64,000 nt of DNA, taken from contig NBIV01000016.1 of assembly GCA_003194525.1 (NCBI GenBank), positions 310,001-374,000 of the forward strand, read 5' to 3'. Position numbers and translations under genes: made by a program. Under the pieces are notes generated by a model. The model saw only the letters and a list, made by a program, of their open reading frames with translations. It was not told the DNA's origin and made no database searches. The DNA comes from Gracilariopsis chorda (taxonomy: Eukaryota; Rhodophyta; Florideophyceae; Gracilariales; Gracilariaceae). Below are positions 10,312 through 22,506 of this stretch, in pieces (positions within the stretch are counted from its first letter, which is position 1; each line of letters begins with the position of its first letter).

Positions 10312-12990
10312 TCTCTCACAGTCGTGACCGACATCTTCAGCTCTCTCCTATAAGCTGAAGGCCCCATTGCTGAAGCACAGAACAATGTTCAAGTGCGTTT
10401 CTTGTGACTCGACGGGGCTAAGCGACGTATTGATGCTTCTGTGGCCAAAGGGAATTGCAATCTCAGAAGTTAATTCAGTAAAGTTGTCGCATTCTGTCCG
10501 TAAGAAAAATTTCTTTTCGTGCTTCCAAGCATCCCGAAGACCGTGCAACAGAGCTATTGTTACAACTTCAGATTTGCATTACAGATATTGCAAAGAGACC
10601 AAACTAGTTAACATGCCGTCTTCGAGCATCTGTTCGTGGAATATATCACCACTTAATCTCGTGGGGAAGATTCAGTACATTTGTGCATCTGCGTAGAGAT
10701 GTATTCCTAGTATGTATTTAGAGTCTAAAGGTAAAGGCACGCATTCCCAAGTCCTTTGTTAATCTCGTCTTCTCCCTAGCCATTCTTTGAGCTCTATCGT
10801 TGTACGGAGCTTTCTTTCATTGTAAGTATGTTCTCACTTGGCTCCTTCCCTTGGTCGCATCCTGTAGAAGAGGAATCCTGCTGACCCTTAATCACCTCCG
10901 GTGGATACGAAGTTGCAGATGTGACCAGGATGTGACATAACAGAGATCGGGAGTAGGAAAGCATTCAGAACATGTTCTAGTACACAGCATCCCACCGTTG
11001 AAACATGCAATACTAGATGCAGCAAAGGATTCGGCATGCCAACACAGGATAATTTGTATCATACAAACGATGACCACTACAGATATCCTTGGTAACATTA
11101 TTCCAGTCCCCACTTCAGGTTCCTCGATTACAGAACTCGTGCACTCTCGCTAAGCAGCAGACTGACTTTGATAAATGTGACCAGAGCATGCCTCCAGAAT
11201 GCAATCCAAGGACATCAACAGTTTGTATTGCGTGTTCTGGTTGACTCAGGTTGTTGTACAGAAACTATACTCTCTCTACTAGAGAGGATTCAGTATAATA
11301 TGTCAACCAAACACCTAATTCCAGTGTCGTAAGAGGAAATTGTATGTGTGTGCGTGTGTTTATGGGCACGTGCCTCTGATTCCGAGGCAACGGTACTAAC
11401 TTTCGAGCAGTAGAAGGCAAATCATCTATTCGACGGCTAAATTCCCTTGACAGACCCAATCGCATCTCCATTTGGCTTCCTCGTCCGGCGTAACTTTTGA
11501 TAGTGTTTTGTAGCCTTTTCGGAAGCTCGGCACACCTCGACGGGCGGGACTGCCTGTGCTCTGAGCGGGACTCGCCACTAACCTGCAGTGATCCCTCACC
11601 ATAGCAGTATCCAGCACAAAGCGATGAAAATGTATATATCCTCACATCCTTGTACTTCCAGCCTTGCAATGTATTTTGGCTGTAGCCGGTGACTGCTACC
11701 TTCCACTCACAATAGCCGTGTTATGCTCACAGGCTACGATATCCCGGAATTTCCATTCGAGCAGTAAGCTTCTGCAGGATGACCTACTTCGGGCCCATTT
11801 CACTATTGACGCACTTTGCCTTTTCCTTCTTTGCTCGGATATTCCTTTAAGTCCTCCAGAAGCCGTCGTAGGTGGGCACATCATGACAGGGCGGATTCGA
11901 TGTACCACATGTTTATCACCCGAAAGCATTGGCGACACCTCATCATCCCTATCCTCTCGCAGCGGCTCTTAGGGGTGGTAGGATCGCCTCAACACACGCA
12001 CCTTTTTCACATCCAGGCGTAGACGGAAGACCCCGGAAAGTCGTTCCAGATCATGTGGGGCCAGACCAGATGCCATACCATGGACAAAATTGCGCCGCGT
12101 ACCAGAACTGTGCGTTGGCGAGGGATAAAGCTCTTGGTTGGTAAGCGGTTTACTTCGATTGGCTAGACATTTTCTACTCCAAGGGCGGAATAACCTCCAA
12201 AGACCTTCAACGCGCTTCAAATTGCAGGAATAAATAAGACGACCTCGTCTATCTTGGCTGGGTAGCAATGCGCAAGATCATCGAGTCCGTAACTCTTCTC
12301 TCAGACCCTTGGCCTTTGAAGGTAACTTAGTACGATGATTACGAAGTCGTTTGTTAGTTGCCCAGCAAATACCTACATGGGAGTGCAATGTGTGAAGCAG
12401 TGTACGCGAATATAGGTTGTATTGGATTTTAAGGTATGGGCTCGCGATACCTTTTTCCGATTTCAAGGTGGATCTATCTTCAGGGAAGAAATTTTCCTTC
12501 CTAACGAACGCCGAAACTTCTTTGACCACTGTTGTACGGAACTAGCTACACTTCTTCCTCCCCTCTCTATCAAGAGCGGCAGTTCTCTTCAACAGTATCG
12601 GCTTTCGGATATACAAAGTGTTCTACGATGTTCTTCAATGCTGCTCAGCGGCTGCATCTGTTCTTGCCGCAAAATCCAATTAGACCGCTGCGTGGTTTTT
12701 TAAGCACAGATAAGCAAACTGCGAAGGTAGTACCTTTCGTGTGGCAGATACCAGCATCAAAAAGGCTGCCGCGACTATCGTCATGATGCCATGATGGGTG
12801 GTGGGCAACTCTGTTATCGCTGCCCCAACAACAACGACAACAATTTCGCTTCCGAAGACGCACACGCTCTTCTTCCAGACAACCTTTGCGCGTGATTCAT
12901 CTTCCTGCTGCGAAGACCGGGACACTGTTAACAAAAAATATCTCTTCTAGAATGGAAGGCTACTATGAATAAGTATGCAAATCTTTTCAT
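10312..12990. other. 2.7 kb gene-poor stretch
   Basis: No convincing gene was found. It holds one copy of a dispersed repeat (11345-11625) and small open frames without family signals. One of these (12680-12934, minus) encodes a hydrophobic stretch but lacks any other support. It may contain decayed mobile DNA. Confidence 0.5.
11345..11625 (-). repeat. dispersed repeat copy A (non-LTR-like 3' end)
   Basis: Shares a core that includes CTATTCGACGGCTAAATTC with copies at 38248, 40791 and 47641. Read on the minus strand it encodes a C-terminal peptide with PDEEAKWRCDWV, followed by a 3' region ending in a TG/CA dinucleotide tract at 11345-11360. It is probably a 5'-truncated retroelement fragment. 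Confidence 0.7.
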
Positions 12991-13878
12991 TTGTTTGCGC
13001 GTAAATCGGCGATCAGACTCTGGGCTTTCGAGCAAAGAACGCTTCAGCAACTATTCTTCCGCTTATGTCCCGGAAGGACAATGTCAATACACGAGGATGT
13101 TGCAGTTGATATCTTGCATCACTGCGATCGCACAAGATCAAAAGAAGCAAGACTGGCTTTAGAAATATTGGTTTGGGGACCGCTCCGAAAGGACGGCATT
13201 CAGCTTTCCCCTCACTGTATGCTATCTCCACATCGGGAAATTCTAACGTCTCAAGAATCTGCAAAGACGGAGACGAACGGCGCAACGTGGAAATGTTTGC
13301 TCTGCTCGAAGGTTTTTCGCAATGAGCATTACCTTGACAAACACTTGGCTAGGAAACACGCTGAAGTCAGGGACAACGGTACATCTGTTTGTCTAGCAGA
13401 TTTATGCGGCTCGTTGATCCCTTGTTTACCGCAATCTGCAGAACCGCTTCCACCCGTGAGCTCTGCCCTTTTATCACTTACAGATGAAGGTCAGCCCACT
13501 CCAAGCCCTGAGACCAAGGATTATTGTCGGGACAAAGTTCAACGTCGAAGACGAGTCGTAGCTTGCACTGAGACATATAAAGAATGTCTACTTCATACCA
13601 TCAAACAGGTTCCTAACAGAATCCGTCGGCAACATACCGAGAGACTGCGATGGGAGGTCTGTGAAAAAGCCGTTAAAGCTGACTGCATCCCAAGGGAGCA
13701 AATATGGGAGAAGGTGGGGAGTCCTAATGAGTTTCTGAAAACTAGCTCACACTCCGGCTTTCTGTTCGTACTTTGTTGTCTCGTAACTGTTATTGTTACT
13801 ATAGCTGCAATTTGCATCAAGACGCAACGGGGTAAGGCCAGTGTTTCTAGCGTTCAGAAACGGCGAAAACATGAGTAA
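12991..13878 (+). CDS. C2H2-finger protein with C-terminal membrane anchor
   Basis: A predicted protein of 295 aa. One classical finger is visible (CLLCSKVFRNEHYLDKHLARKH, shown in two parts: CLLC at about residue 105, HLARKH about 20 later). It is followed by a conserved-looking Cys pair segment VCLADLCGSLIPC. A basic region and then one transmembrane helix lie near the C terminus (FLFVLCCLVTVIVTIAAI), with a short basic cytosolic tail. The Met at 13081 (MSIHEDVAVD) is a plausible alternative start because the first 30 residues look atypical. A finger protein tethered to a membrane suggests a regulated or non-transcriptional role, but function is unknown. It converges on the HMG-CoA lyase gene. 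Confidence 0.7.
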   Translation: MFARKSAIRLWAFEQRTLQQLFFRLCPGRTMSIHEDVAVDILHHCDRTRSKEARLALEILVWGPLRKDGIQLSPHCMLSPHREILTSQESAKTETNGATWKCLLCSKVFRNEHYLDKHLARKHAEVRDNGTSVCLADLCGSLIPCLPQSAEPLPPVSSALLSLTDEGQPTPSPETKDYCRDKVQRRRRVVACTETYKECLLHTIKQVPNRIRRQHTERLRWEVCEKAVKADCIPREQIWEKVGSPNEFLKTSSHSGFLFVLCCLVTVIVTIAAICIKTQRGKASVSSVQKRRKHE

Positions 13879-14226
13879 CTCCCAATGTGAGAAGGCAGAG
13901 TCTTCTCTACTTTCTCATGAGAATAATATGAATCACTATGTCGATCGTCTGCCACGCTTTCGCGTGTCTGACTGCGACTACAGCTGCATGTTAATAGCTA
14001 ATTTACATAAGAAAAACGATCGTGTTGACGATGTCCTCGAGTCTTGTACCACAAACAAACATGATGCTCGTCAAGCAGATAACGCGAGACTCCACGTTTC
14101 ATGGATTTCACCTTGGGATTGAGGTCATCCGCGAAGTTAAACAGGAAAATGAGCGCATCTAGGTATCGAATCGAAAAAAAAGGGACCACTTCTGGTGGTA
14201 CTGGGAACATCTCGATTCAAAGAGAA
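13879..14226. other. spacer between convergent genes
   Basis: A 348-base spacer holding the two 3' flanks of the C2H2/TM gene and the HMG-CoA lyase gene. An A-run lies at about 14173-14180. Nothing else is recognised. Confidence 0.5.
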
Positions 14227-15288
14227 TCACAGGGAAGCTGCACTTCGGGAGCATGAAGAGAGCTTTGAGTTATTATGAGAAGCAGCGGAAACCCTTGAGC
14301 TCGACTCTCGTCCAAGGTATGCGCAGATTCGCCGCCCGGTTGCAGAGAGTCTGTCCAAATCCACAGGGCCAATGTCAATATTCATACCCTGTAACATATA
14401 AACAAGGTCCTCAGTGGCCAGGTTTCCGGCAGCACCGGGTGCAAAAGGACACCCTCCAAGTCCAGCTACGCTAGAATCAATCACGCTTACACCGACACTC
14501 ATGGCGGCAAGCACGTTTGCCAGCGCTGTGCCTCTCGTATCGTGACAGTGTATAGCCAACGCTGAGACGGGAACCCCTCTTTGCAAAACGGCATGAAGCA
14601 TCTGCACAATAGATTTGGGATTTCCGACACCTATAGTGTCTCCAAGAGAGATTTCGTAGCAGCCCATTTCTTTTAGGGCTATGGTTACATCAGCAACCGC
14701 TTCGGGATTGACAGGTCCTTCATATGGACAGCCGACAACGCAAGAGACGTATGCGCGCACTTTGACTCCATACGCCCGTGCAGCCGTAGTTACAGCTCTG
14801 AAACGATCCAGAGATTGTTGTATGGAGCAGTTAATGTTCTTCTGAGAAAACTGTTCGGTAGCGCTTGCAAAAATGGCCACCTCTTCGGCGCCAGCCGCCA
14901 GTGCGGCGTTAAAACCGATAAGATTTGGAACAAGAACAGGGTATGAAACTCCCGTTTTTTTCCTTATGGCCGACAGGACAGCAGAGGAATCAGCTAATTG
15001 CGGGACGCGACGAGGGCTAACAAACGCTGTGACCTCGACGTTGCGGAGACCGGCATCGACTAGTTCATGAACCAAACTAATCTTGCGCGAGGTTTCTACA
15101 AAATGAGACTCATTTTGAAGGCCGTCCCGAGGACCAACTTCGACAATACGCACGCATTTCGGTAGTCGATGTGAAAAGGGGCAGCGTGATATGGAAATCG
15201 ATCGCGTATGACCTTGGGAGCGGAGGGTGCTTATCGGATTAAGATCGGGGGAATGCTCAGCTAAATGATCAGATGGTGACATAGGCAA
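14227..15288 (-). CDS. HMGCL: hydroxymethylglutaryl-CoA lyase
   Basis: Cleaves HMG-CoA to acetoacetate and acetyl-CoA, the last step of leucine breakdown and ketogenesis, normally in mitochondria. The 353-aa protein has the DRE-TIM barrel signatures: [12 protein letters not shown] (substrate and metal Asp), the [12 protein letters not shown] segment, [15 protein letters not shown], the metal-binding [11 protein letters not shown], and the active-site loop [19 protein letters not shown] with the catalytic Cys and metal-ligand Asn. Residues 1-45 are Ser/Arg/His-rich, consistent with a mitochondrial presequence. There is no peroxisomal C-terminal tripeptide of the CKL type. Key residues all appear intact. 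Confidence 0.95.
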   Translation of the reverse strand: MPMSPSDHLAEHSPDLNPISTLRSQGHTRSISISRCPFSHRLPKCVRIVEVGPRDGLQNESHFVETSRKISLVHELVDAGLRNVEVTAFVSPRRVPQLADSSAVLSAIRKKTGVSYPVLVPNLIGFNAALAAGAEEVAIFASATEQFSQKNINCSIQQSLDRFRAVTTAARAYGVKVRAYVSCVVGCPYEGPVNPEAVADVTIALKEMGCYEISLGDTIGVGNPKSIVQMLHAVLQRGVPVSALAIHCHDTRGTALANVLAAMSVGVSVIDSSVAGLGGCPFAPGAAGNLATEDLVYMLQGMNIDIGPVDLDRLSATGRRICAYLGRESSSRVSAASHNNSKLSSCSRSAASL

Positions 15289-16500
15289 GATGTGTAGAGG
15301 CAGTCAAATGTACGGTGCTTGTTTCAGTGCATTAGAAGCGAAGAGAACGCAGAAAGCATTTGAAAAGGAATCTCGTCGGGAAGAAGGAGAACGCGCGCCA
15401 CACACGCATAGGCAAAAATTGTTTTGGGCAGTTCAAGAGAGAGAGATAAGGATGCCGTCGAAGACAACTCCGCAGACGAAACGCGAGTGAAGCTTGGACG
15501 GAAACGGACCGTTGCCGGCCCACAGTGCGGCGATAACCCTCCGCCAACGCACACTTGTCCGTGCGCAGGTTCAAATGCTCACGCGCGTACCGAGTTCTGC
15601 ATGCTGTGTGTGTGTGTAAACGATCGGAGGCGCCCTTTATTTTTTGTGATGCACTTGCTTTTTTCTCGCTTATGCTCCGTCGAAAACCTGTAAATGGCAC
15701 GTCATCAACAGCTTCGTGCTCGCCCCAGGGATATTCCCTCCTAAGCTGGAACACTTGATTCGACTTCAGCAGTTGACATCAAAAGTCACGGGCCACTCCG
15801 GGCTCTTCCTAACGCCGATGAAGGTTTAGCCCTTTAACCCACAAACAGGTACACATGTAATTTATGCACACATGTGTTGTGCGAACATGGTTGCCTTTGG
15901 CAGTTGCCGTTGGAAGCTCCAACTTGGAACAAGTGGCGATACATTCAAGGGCCCAGCAGCTTAAAGACTGTTCCCGTTTTTTTCGCTGTAAGTTTGCATG
16001 GTTGTGTTGGAGACCATTTCTGCTGTGCAATTGTCTTATAATGTATATCAGGGTGAAGACTTGCACCTCACACAGTTTCCCTCCGTCATGACGTTTTGAA
16101 TGCCCTTCTACAACCGCACCTGCCATTCACATGGAGCACGCACTACGTTTCTATACCACTGGTTCACGGAATAATGGGCATGTCAGACAGAACTCGTTGT
16201 TCTATGCGTGAGCTGCCCATCGTTTCTTTGCGCTTGTGTGAACCAGGTCATGGCGCAAGAGTACGTTCGTTGCTAAAGACACTGACATACTTGATGTCGA
16301 GAATAACGTTATGTCAGAACCCTTTCCAGCCCCATGTGCTAGCCTTTTGTCTAAAGTGACCCTATCTTTGGATGATATTACCTACGCAAATAAAGGTCAA
16401 TACCTTTGCCTCGGAATTAGGGGCACTGCCAATGTAAACAGACGCACATACAAACACTAGGGATTAGTGATGGGGACAACAATTCAGGAATAGCATGAGT
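15289..16500. other. 1.2 kb spacer
   Basis: The upstream side of the HMG-CoA lyase gene and the 3' side of RRP7. It contains a short TG repeat near 15605. No gene, RNA or mobile element was recognised. Confidence 0.5.
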
Positions 16501-17385
16501 CTATCCAGATGTCAACCCTCGTATTGCTGCAATCCGTTTGCGATCGTCGCGGAATTTCTTCTGCAAGTCTGTAACAGTGTTATCGCGGCGCCGTTGCCAT
16601 CTGTAGAAGCCATCTTTCTCGATACCTCTTCTAGTGTCCAACAGATTTCGGGCCCGTTTTGTCCCACGATTCTTGAATCTTCCTTTCCCAGATGTGATAG
16701 CCTGTGCTTCCGAAGCTTTTACCTGTTTCGCCCCATTGGTCACAGTAACGAAGCCGTCCTCATCTGGAATTCCGCCCATCCTCTCCTGACGCTGTTGTTC
16801 TTCTTTTCGCTGTTTCTCACGACCTTCGTACGCTTTCATGGCTGCATTGCTCCATTCAAGCACTTTCTCGACATCACGAGATTCGTGGTACTCTTTCAGG
16901 TACCTTGAACATGTTCCTTGTTCACCGCCGTTATGGAGCTGTCGCCAGTATTCCATGTAAATGTGATCCGCCGGTTCCTCAAGAGTTTCTTTGATTCCAG
17001 CCTCACCTTCTTTCATGGTTACTCTCGTCGCAAGCCGACCATTGCCCGTACTGAAGATCTCACCGACGGAATCGGCATTAGGAAACAACTTTCGAAGTAT
17101 TGCCTTGAATTTTTCTTGATGCTCTGAAGGGATAAGATGGTCTGAGGACCTGAAGTATGAAAACCACGGCGGAATGGGCAGGTTTCCAACGAAAAGTTCG
17201 GTGTCTGAATGCTTTCGCAAGTAAAGCCATCCCAGAACTTCGTCTGGAGAGTCCTCAGTAAGGTTCAGAGCGACATATCCACAAAATCTTCTCACTTGGA
17301 TGTCTTTGGATGGGTCCGTCTTCGTCTTCGTCATCGTGCTCCTAATCTTAGTCTTTGGAACCTTCTTCGATCGCTCCCGTTTCAT
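16501..17385 (-). CDS. RRP7: Rrp7-like ribosomal RNA processing protein
   Basis: Rrp7 acts in early 40S (SSU) pre-rRNA processing in the nucleolus. The 294-aa protein is basic at both ends. It has an N-terminal region ending in a phosphopeptide-like LFVGNLPIPPW stretch that matches the RNP-like fold of the family, then the middle motif PDEDGFVTVT. The C terminus is FYRWQRRRDNTVTDLQKKF...DRKRIAAIRG, which matches the C-terminal helical signature of Rrp7 proteins (FYRFQ...LRKKFEEDKKRI pattern). The frame is intact. The Met at 17334 is an alternative start. Confidence 0.85.
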   Translation of the reverse strand: MKRERSKKVPKTKIRSTMTKTKTDPSKDIQVRRFCGYVALNLTEDSPDEVLGWLYLRKHSDTELFVGNLPIPPWFSYFRSSDHLIPSEHQEKFKAILRKLFPNADSVGEIFSTGNGRLATRVTMKEGEAGIKETLEEPADHIYMEYWRQLHNGGEQGTCSRYLKEYHESRDVEKVLEWSNAAMKAYEGREKQRKEEQQRQERMGGIPDEDGFVTVTNGAKQVKASEAQAITSGKGRFKNRGTKRARNLLDTRRGIEKDGFYRWQRRRDNTVTDLQKKFRDDRKRIAAIRGLTSG

Positions 17386-18521
17386 TGCAAGGAAGCTTTA
17401 GGCTTTTTCGGCGGCGAGAGGGCGGTGGCAAATATTTTTTGCCAGTATCTAGAAGGTTTAATTTGTTTTCTGCACGGAATTATCTTTTCGAAGAACCTTC
17501 AGTTCGACTTCAACTGCGGCAGTTATGGGCATGAAGAACCCGTGGTCGGAGTCAATGCTTTGTGCAAAGCGTCATCAAGCGCCGACAAGAATGTACCTTC
17601 GGAACACAGTTCGCGCCCCAGCTCGCCGGACAGGTCCTTTCTTGCAGGATATCGGACCACTACCACACTCTACCCTTAGTAAATGGAATAAAAGCCCTGA
17701 TACTGTCGCAGATACACAGCTGAAAGGTGCCGACCAGGCGGTACGAAAACGAGCGAGTACACAACAAACCCGTTTGTTTGTTGTTTGTTTTTTATGGGCC
17801 CTCAATGCCTAATTTCTGCATTGTGGGTAGAAGTATCGTCTATAGATACTTCTGTTTCCGTAGGAAACCAAGGAACTTGTTCGGGCACTGCCTAATTAAA
17901 TCTTTGATCGACTTTCCCAACAAACCCGTGGATTGCAAAGCACAACACTTCTTGCCATGAAGATAGCGTATGGCCTTCACGGTTCCTCTCTTGGATGTTT
18001 AAGATAGGACTTGCTAGGAATAAGGGTGTACTCAACTTCAAAGAGATATTCTTATTCAATAAATTCTTTGACGACAGCTGAAGGCGTTATCTGTGTACAC
18101 TTGAAGTCGGTCAAGACCTCTTTGGAGAAAGTCAGCCACTGGAAGATACAGGGGTGGGGTTGTGCTAACGTCGGGATTGGAACGGAAGTGTCCCAAGGGA
18201 AGATTGTTTTTGTGCATAGATCTGAGAGTAATCTAAGCTATGAGTACTTTGGAGGTGTATGAAATGTGGATGTTGTCAATTCTTCACTAAGTGGAACAAA
18301 CAGTTATGAGGAAAACGATGGTAATTTCACCATATTCCAAAAGCAAGGCTGCCAGTGACGCGTGATCGGTAGAGTTGTTCCTGATTCAGCGATTGTATGG
18401 GTCAGTGGGGCTTATTGGCCAAGCTAAGATAAGCAAACGCAAAGCTTCTGTTGAGTCTGTGACGTTGAAGTTGTCCCCTGTCCACAAGGAAATTATCCTC
18501 ATGGACAGTGGTGCGCCGTGA
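17386..18521. other. 1.1 kb spacer
   Basis: The upstream side of RRP7 and the 3' side of the armadillo-like gene. A GTTT-rich tract sits around 17766-17793. No coding or RNA feature was recognised. Confidence 0.5.
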
Positions 18522-20486
18522 TCACGACGGCAGCAGTTGAGATGCGTTCATATTAACGGCTTCAATACCTGATAAGATCGAATACGCAGAATTTGTTGAA
18601 TGCATCCTATACTGGCCTTCAGCAGACTGCATCAGTTGCCGGAGCACTGCGCAGATCTTATCAGCAAGCTGCACGTGTTCTCCAAAAACCTCAAGAGCTT
18701 CCATAACAGTCTCCATTGCCCCAGCATCCACGGCAGAATCAATGAAATCATGGTTTTTCCATCCGTTTCTTTCAGCCACATCCATCGCTCGACATACCAA
18801 CTCCACAAGAATTCTCTTGAGAATGGCATCGCGGCTGCCGTTCACTTTTGCCTCACCAATGACCAGGTGAAGGGCGCCAAAGAAGCTTTCCACTTCCAGT
18901 TCAAGAGAAAACAAATCATCCTTCATATCGTCAAGATCGCACAGCAGCGTCAGACACTGCCATTGAACCTCCTTTGATTCATTATGCATCTTGAATGCAG
19001 TAGCAGTTGCCTGCACACAGAGGTGAAGAAGATCCATCCTGAAACTCTCTTTTCGTGATCTTGCCAGCAAGGTTCTTAGCGCATCTAATCCATATTCCTG
19101 AACATCCATACGATGCTCGTGCAAACCCATCGACTTCAGCACGAACTTGATAGTGCGTGATGATGTTGAGGTGGATGCCGCGGCAATGAAACTATCCGAT
19201 GAGTGTGCTGGATGATGCTTGAGTTCAGAAAGCGCTTGGAGAGCATTGCTTGCTATAGAGGGGCAGTTCTCATATCGTGATGACGCGGCAACTTTGCCCA
19301 TTTTCTGAGGGCCATCAAACATCTCAAACAATCGAACATTCCGCGGAGAGTCCTTGAGTAGACATGCAACTGCATAGACGACTGCACTTACCAAGCGTGC
19401 TCTATCATAGAACTTGGTCAGAGTTGGTTTGATAGAAAGGCATTGGATAAGAGACTGTACAGCCGAATGCTGTCCAAAGACATCACGAGTGGCGCTGTCA
19501 TTTTCTGAGAGAATTCCAATTGCCAGAGCGGCCTTCTCGATAACTATGGGATTTCCATCACTCTCCCTCAAGAGATCGACAATGACTCTCAGGCCGCCTG
19601 CACTGCCACGAGCCTCTCTTTGTAGGGCGTCGGTGTAGGCATGATAGAGCTTTCTTTCTCCTGCGGTGGATTGAGTGGTGGTGGTTGGCATGATATACGG
19701 ACTCTGTTGGATCTTTCCCACCTTGGTTTCCGAAAATTCAGACTTTTGCTTGGCTCTGGACGGCGGTTGAGGATGATGGTCCTGAAGCATGGGCTGGTGT
19801 CGTCTGATGTCCAGCACGGTAGTGTCCTCTTGAGAATCGGATTCATCAGCAATGTCATCCAGCAAGACGTCGTGGTTGGTGACAAAGTCCAGGCCGTATG
19901 TGTGCTCGTCGTACTCATCACGCAGAGAATGAGGACTGTTGTAGTCCACAGTGGAGCGTGGCGTGGTATGACGCGGGGGTGTACTTGTGGTCGGAGACAG
20001 AGGCCGGGTGATATGCTGCGAAGAACGGCGTCTGGTGGTTTGGGATTGCGGGGCGTGATGTGCAGGTTGCTGATTCAAGAAAGAGCGCTGAGGTTGCAAG
20101 GTAGCGTCGATCTCCGGCAGGTAAGCAGTATCGGATTGGGACTGCTCATGTCTGACAATGGGAACTCCGTCGGCATCGGTATCCTCAAAGGCGTGCGCAG
20201 ATTGCGAATTACGGTCAGCCAAACGCTGGTGGTACATATTATACAAGACGGGCGCTGGCTCTTTGTCCGGGAGTGGTTCAGCAGTAGAGAGGGTTCGGGT
20301 GTGATCGGGAGGGAGGGTTGAGGTGGTTGCGTGCGTACGAGGGAAGGAACGGGAATGAATGATAGTGGGAAGACGGAAGTGAAGACGTCGGGGCCTGGTA
20401 GGGGTTGATGCGAAGGATGGGTCTGAGTGGGAGGCATGGTCATGTTGTTGGCGACGCCGAAGCGCGCGGCGCACAAGTCTCTTCAT
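18522..20486 (-). CDS. armadillo-like helical repeat protein
   Basis: A predicted 654-aa protein. The N-terminal 300 residues are low complexity and disordered (His/Pro/Thr/Ser-rich). The C-terminal half is an array of amphipathic helices of armadillo/HEAT type, for example GLRVIVDLLRESDGNPIVIEKAALAIGILS, listed here only as an example of the pattern at about residues 300-335, then QSLIQCLS, a conserved-like EYGLDALRTLLA, and VMEALEVFGEHVQLADKICAVLRQLM. Such folds bind other proteins; the partner is unknown. The Met at 20486 (MKRLVRRALRRR) is chosen because the frame upstream to 20792 encodes pyrimidine-tract low complexity more typical of a 5' UTR. Confidence 0.75.
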   Translation of the reverse strand: MKRLVRRALRRRQQHDHASHSDPSFASTPTRPRRLHFRLPTIIHSRSFPRTHATTSTLPPDHTRTLSTAEPLPDKEPAPVLYNMYHQRLADRNSQSAHAFEDTDADGVPIVRHEQSQSDTAYLPEIDATLQPQRSFLNQQPAHHAPQSQTTRRRSSQHITRPLSPTTSTPPRHTTPRSTVDYNSPHSLRDEYDEHTYGLDFVTNHDVLLDDIADESDSQEDTTVLDIRRHQPMLQDHHPQPPSRAKQKSEFSETKVGKIQQSPYIMPTTTTQSTAGERKLYHAYTDALQREARGSAGGLRVIVDLLRESDGNPIVIEKAALAIGILSENDSATRDVFGQHSAVQSLIQCLSIKPTLTKFYDRARLVSAVVYAVACLLKDSPRNVRLFEMFDGPQKMGKVAASSRYENCPSIASNALQALSELKHHPAHSSDSFIAAASTSTSSRTIKFVLKSMGLHEHRMDVQEYGLDALRTLLARSRKESFRMDLLHLCVQATATAFKMHNESKEVQWQCLTLLCDLDDMKDDLFSLELEVESFFGALHLVIGEAKVNGSRDAILKRILVELVCRAMDVAERNGWKNHDFIDSAVDAGAMETVMEALEVFGEHVQLADKICAVLRQLMQSAEGQYRMHSTNSAYSILSGIEAVNMNASQLLPS

Positions 20487-22506
20487 AAGACGGGGGTGAG
20501 AGACATTCGAGAGAGCGAAGTTTAGGGGTGGGGGGTTCGAGAGAGTCGTGAGAGCGCGGTAAAGAAGGGTGTGAGTGGCGGGAAGAGAAAAGTGGGAGAG
20601 CTCGAGACTGGCGCACGAAGGTGCGGGGGCAGGGGGTGGGGGGGTATGGGGGACGTGGCGGATGCGTGGCAGTGGCGCGCGCGCTCTCTCTGGATGATGA
20701 GTTGCGCTTTGCTCGCAGACGAGCTGTTTGGCGGCGGGGGCAGCAGCGCGGTGTATGTTTTGCGCTTTTTTTTTTGATGCGCGCAAAGGCACCGCCGCCC
20801 CCGACTCTTAACAGCCGCTCGGATCTTATCGCTTGAGCAACCGGCGGAGCGCTTTTCAAGTATCGGTTTCCAGTATCTAACTTGATGCACTTTTTACCCA
20901 CCGTTTTCAACGGTGCCGCCTCGACAGCGCGCGGCGCTCTGTCATCGCCGTCTCCATCCGCCCCGCACCCGCGGCGCATTCTGCATTCGTTGCGGCCTGA
21001 GCCACACACATCTTGGCTAGTTTAAACTATTATACCACCTACTGTATCTGCATGGCGCTTACCCTGTCGTGTGTATAATACACCGCCTTGCCATTTTTTC
21101 GCACGCGCGAAAGCTGGCGCGTCGCCCTTGATCGTTGTAGTCTCGAGCTCGCGACTTTGCCACCGCAAAAACCCTTGTATATACGTCTGCACGGGCTGCA
21201 AACATATTTTAACCGGCTGCAGGCTGCTTCCCTTCTGTCCTGCAGCCAGTGCCAACTCGCGCACTTCTCGTGTGCGCAACACGTTGCCGCGCTTTCAAGC
21301 TTTCAAACGACGGCGTGCGTATGAATTCCCGGTTTGAATTGCAACCTTCTGTGACAACATGTCTTGCAGTTCAAATAATCAGCTCTGTTTTTTGTTTTGC
21401 TGCAATAGCCGCGCGTTCTTATTTCAAAAGCGCATCTCAAAACTTGCTATTAGCTTCGAAAACCTAACAACGGTGAACCTTTATACCAAACAAACGCTAC
21501 CAAAACGAACAACTCCAAAGCCTTAACTTACCCTTCGTACAACATCAACCTTTAGAATGCAATCCTCTTGCGCATTGCCCAACGGCACTCCAGTCCGCAC
21601 CGCGTGTTTGTCAACCCTGAGAGGCTGCGATACACAGTCACAAAGAGACCGCGAGAACGTCTTCAGCTTGCTAATGCGCTCTCCATCAACCGCTCACACC
21701 CATCGCCGTCCTATTTGACAGTCAACAGCGCTACTATCGAAATACCTCTCTCGTAATGTTCTCGTCAAAATGCACAGCCGCCATTCCGAGATAAGTGAAC
21801 CCATAGTACACAACAACGTGCGCACTTCATCCAAACTTCACTTCCAGCTCTTGTATGATATTCTGTGCTCTCCACCAGCTCGACGAACATTCGTTTCCTC
21901 AACACAAGCAACAAGCAACACGTTTCGTCGATTCATTTCACTTCTACTACTCGCCGTTTATTTATAAACTGCTCATCCCCCGACAGCATATGAGCTTTCC
22001 ATCTCACGCGCACAAATTCACACTTCTTCATTCGTCAACAATCGTTTCGTACTGTAACTCCTTCAAAACGCTGCCGTATTTTAGCCTTCATCAACGTTAC
22101 AGCCCTCCTCATCTGGGAAGTGTAGGAGTTACCTAATCCCACCCTTCCTTCGCCAGCGGTCTGACAACATTCGAACTCCGTTTGTCCCATATAAACTCAA
22201 TTCTTTGCTCAATACCCCACCACACAACTCTTTGTCATACTCGAGCAACCCCGCCATGCCCCACACGTTATCGTTTGTCACCTATTCACTAATGCATTTC
22301 TTCTAGAAAGTGTAACAAGCGTTCATAAGCTTACCTCATTTCGATTCGCCTCGTCTTGTACATAGCCTGATGTCAAAACCCAATCAGTGACTGTTGATCA
22401 AACACGTACAAACACAAACACGTTAGCACAATCAATACGCAATCAACGCACATCCCCTATCCTCTCCACATTCGAGTTATCAAAAACATCAGCACAAGTT
22501 CAAAAC
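20487..22506. other. 2.0 kb upstream region of the armadillo-like gene
   Basis: Consists of the armadillo-like promoter side and the 3' flank of the next minus-strand gene. It has a purine/pyrimidine-skewed stretch at 20520-20780 and otherwise short open frames. No gene is recognised. Confidence 0.45.

Noticed and set aside
12680..12934. An 84-aa hydrophobic minus-strand frame
   Set aside because: Single hydrophobic stretch, no start context, no neighbour logic; treated as chance.
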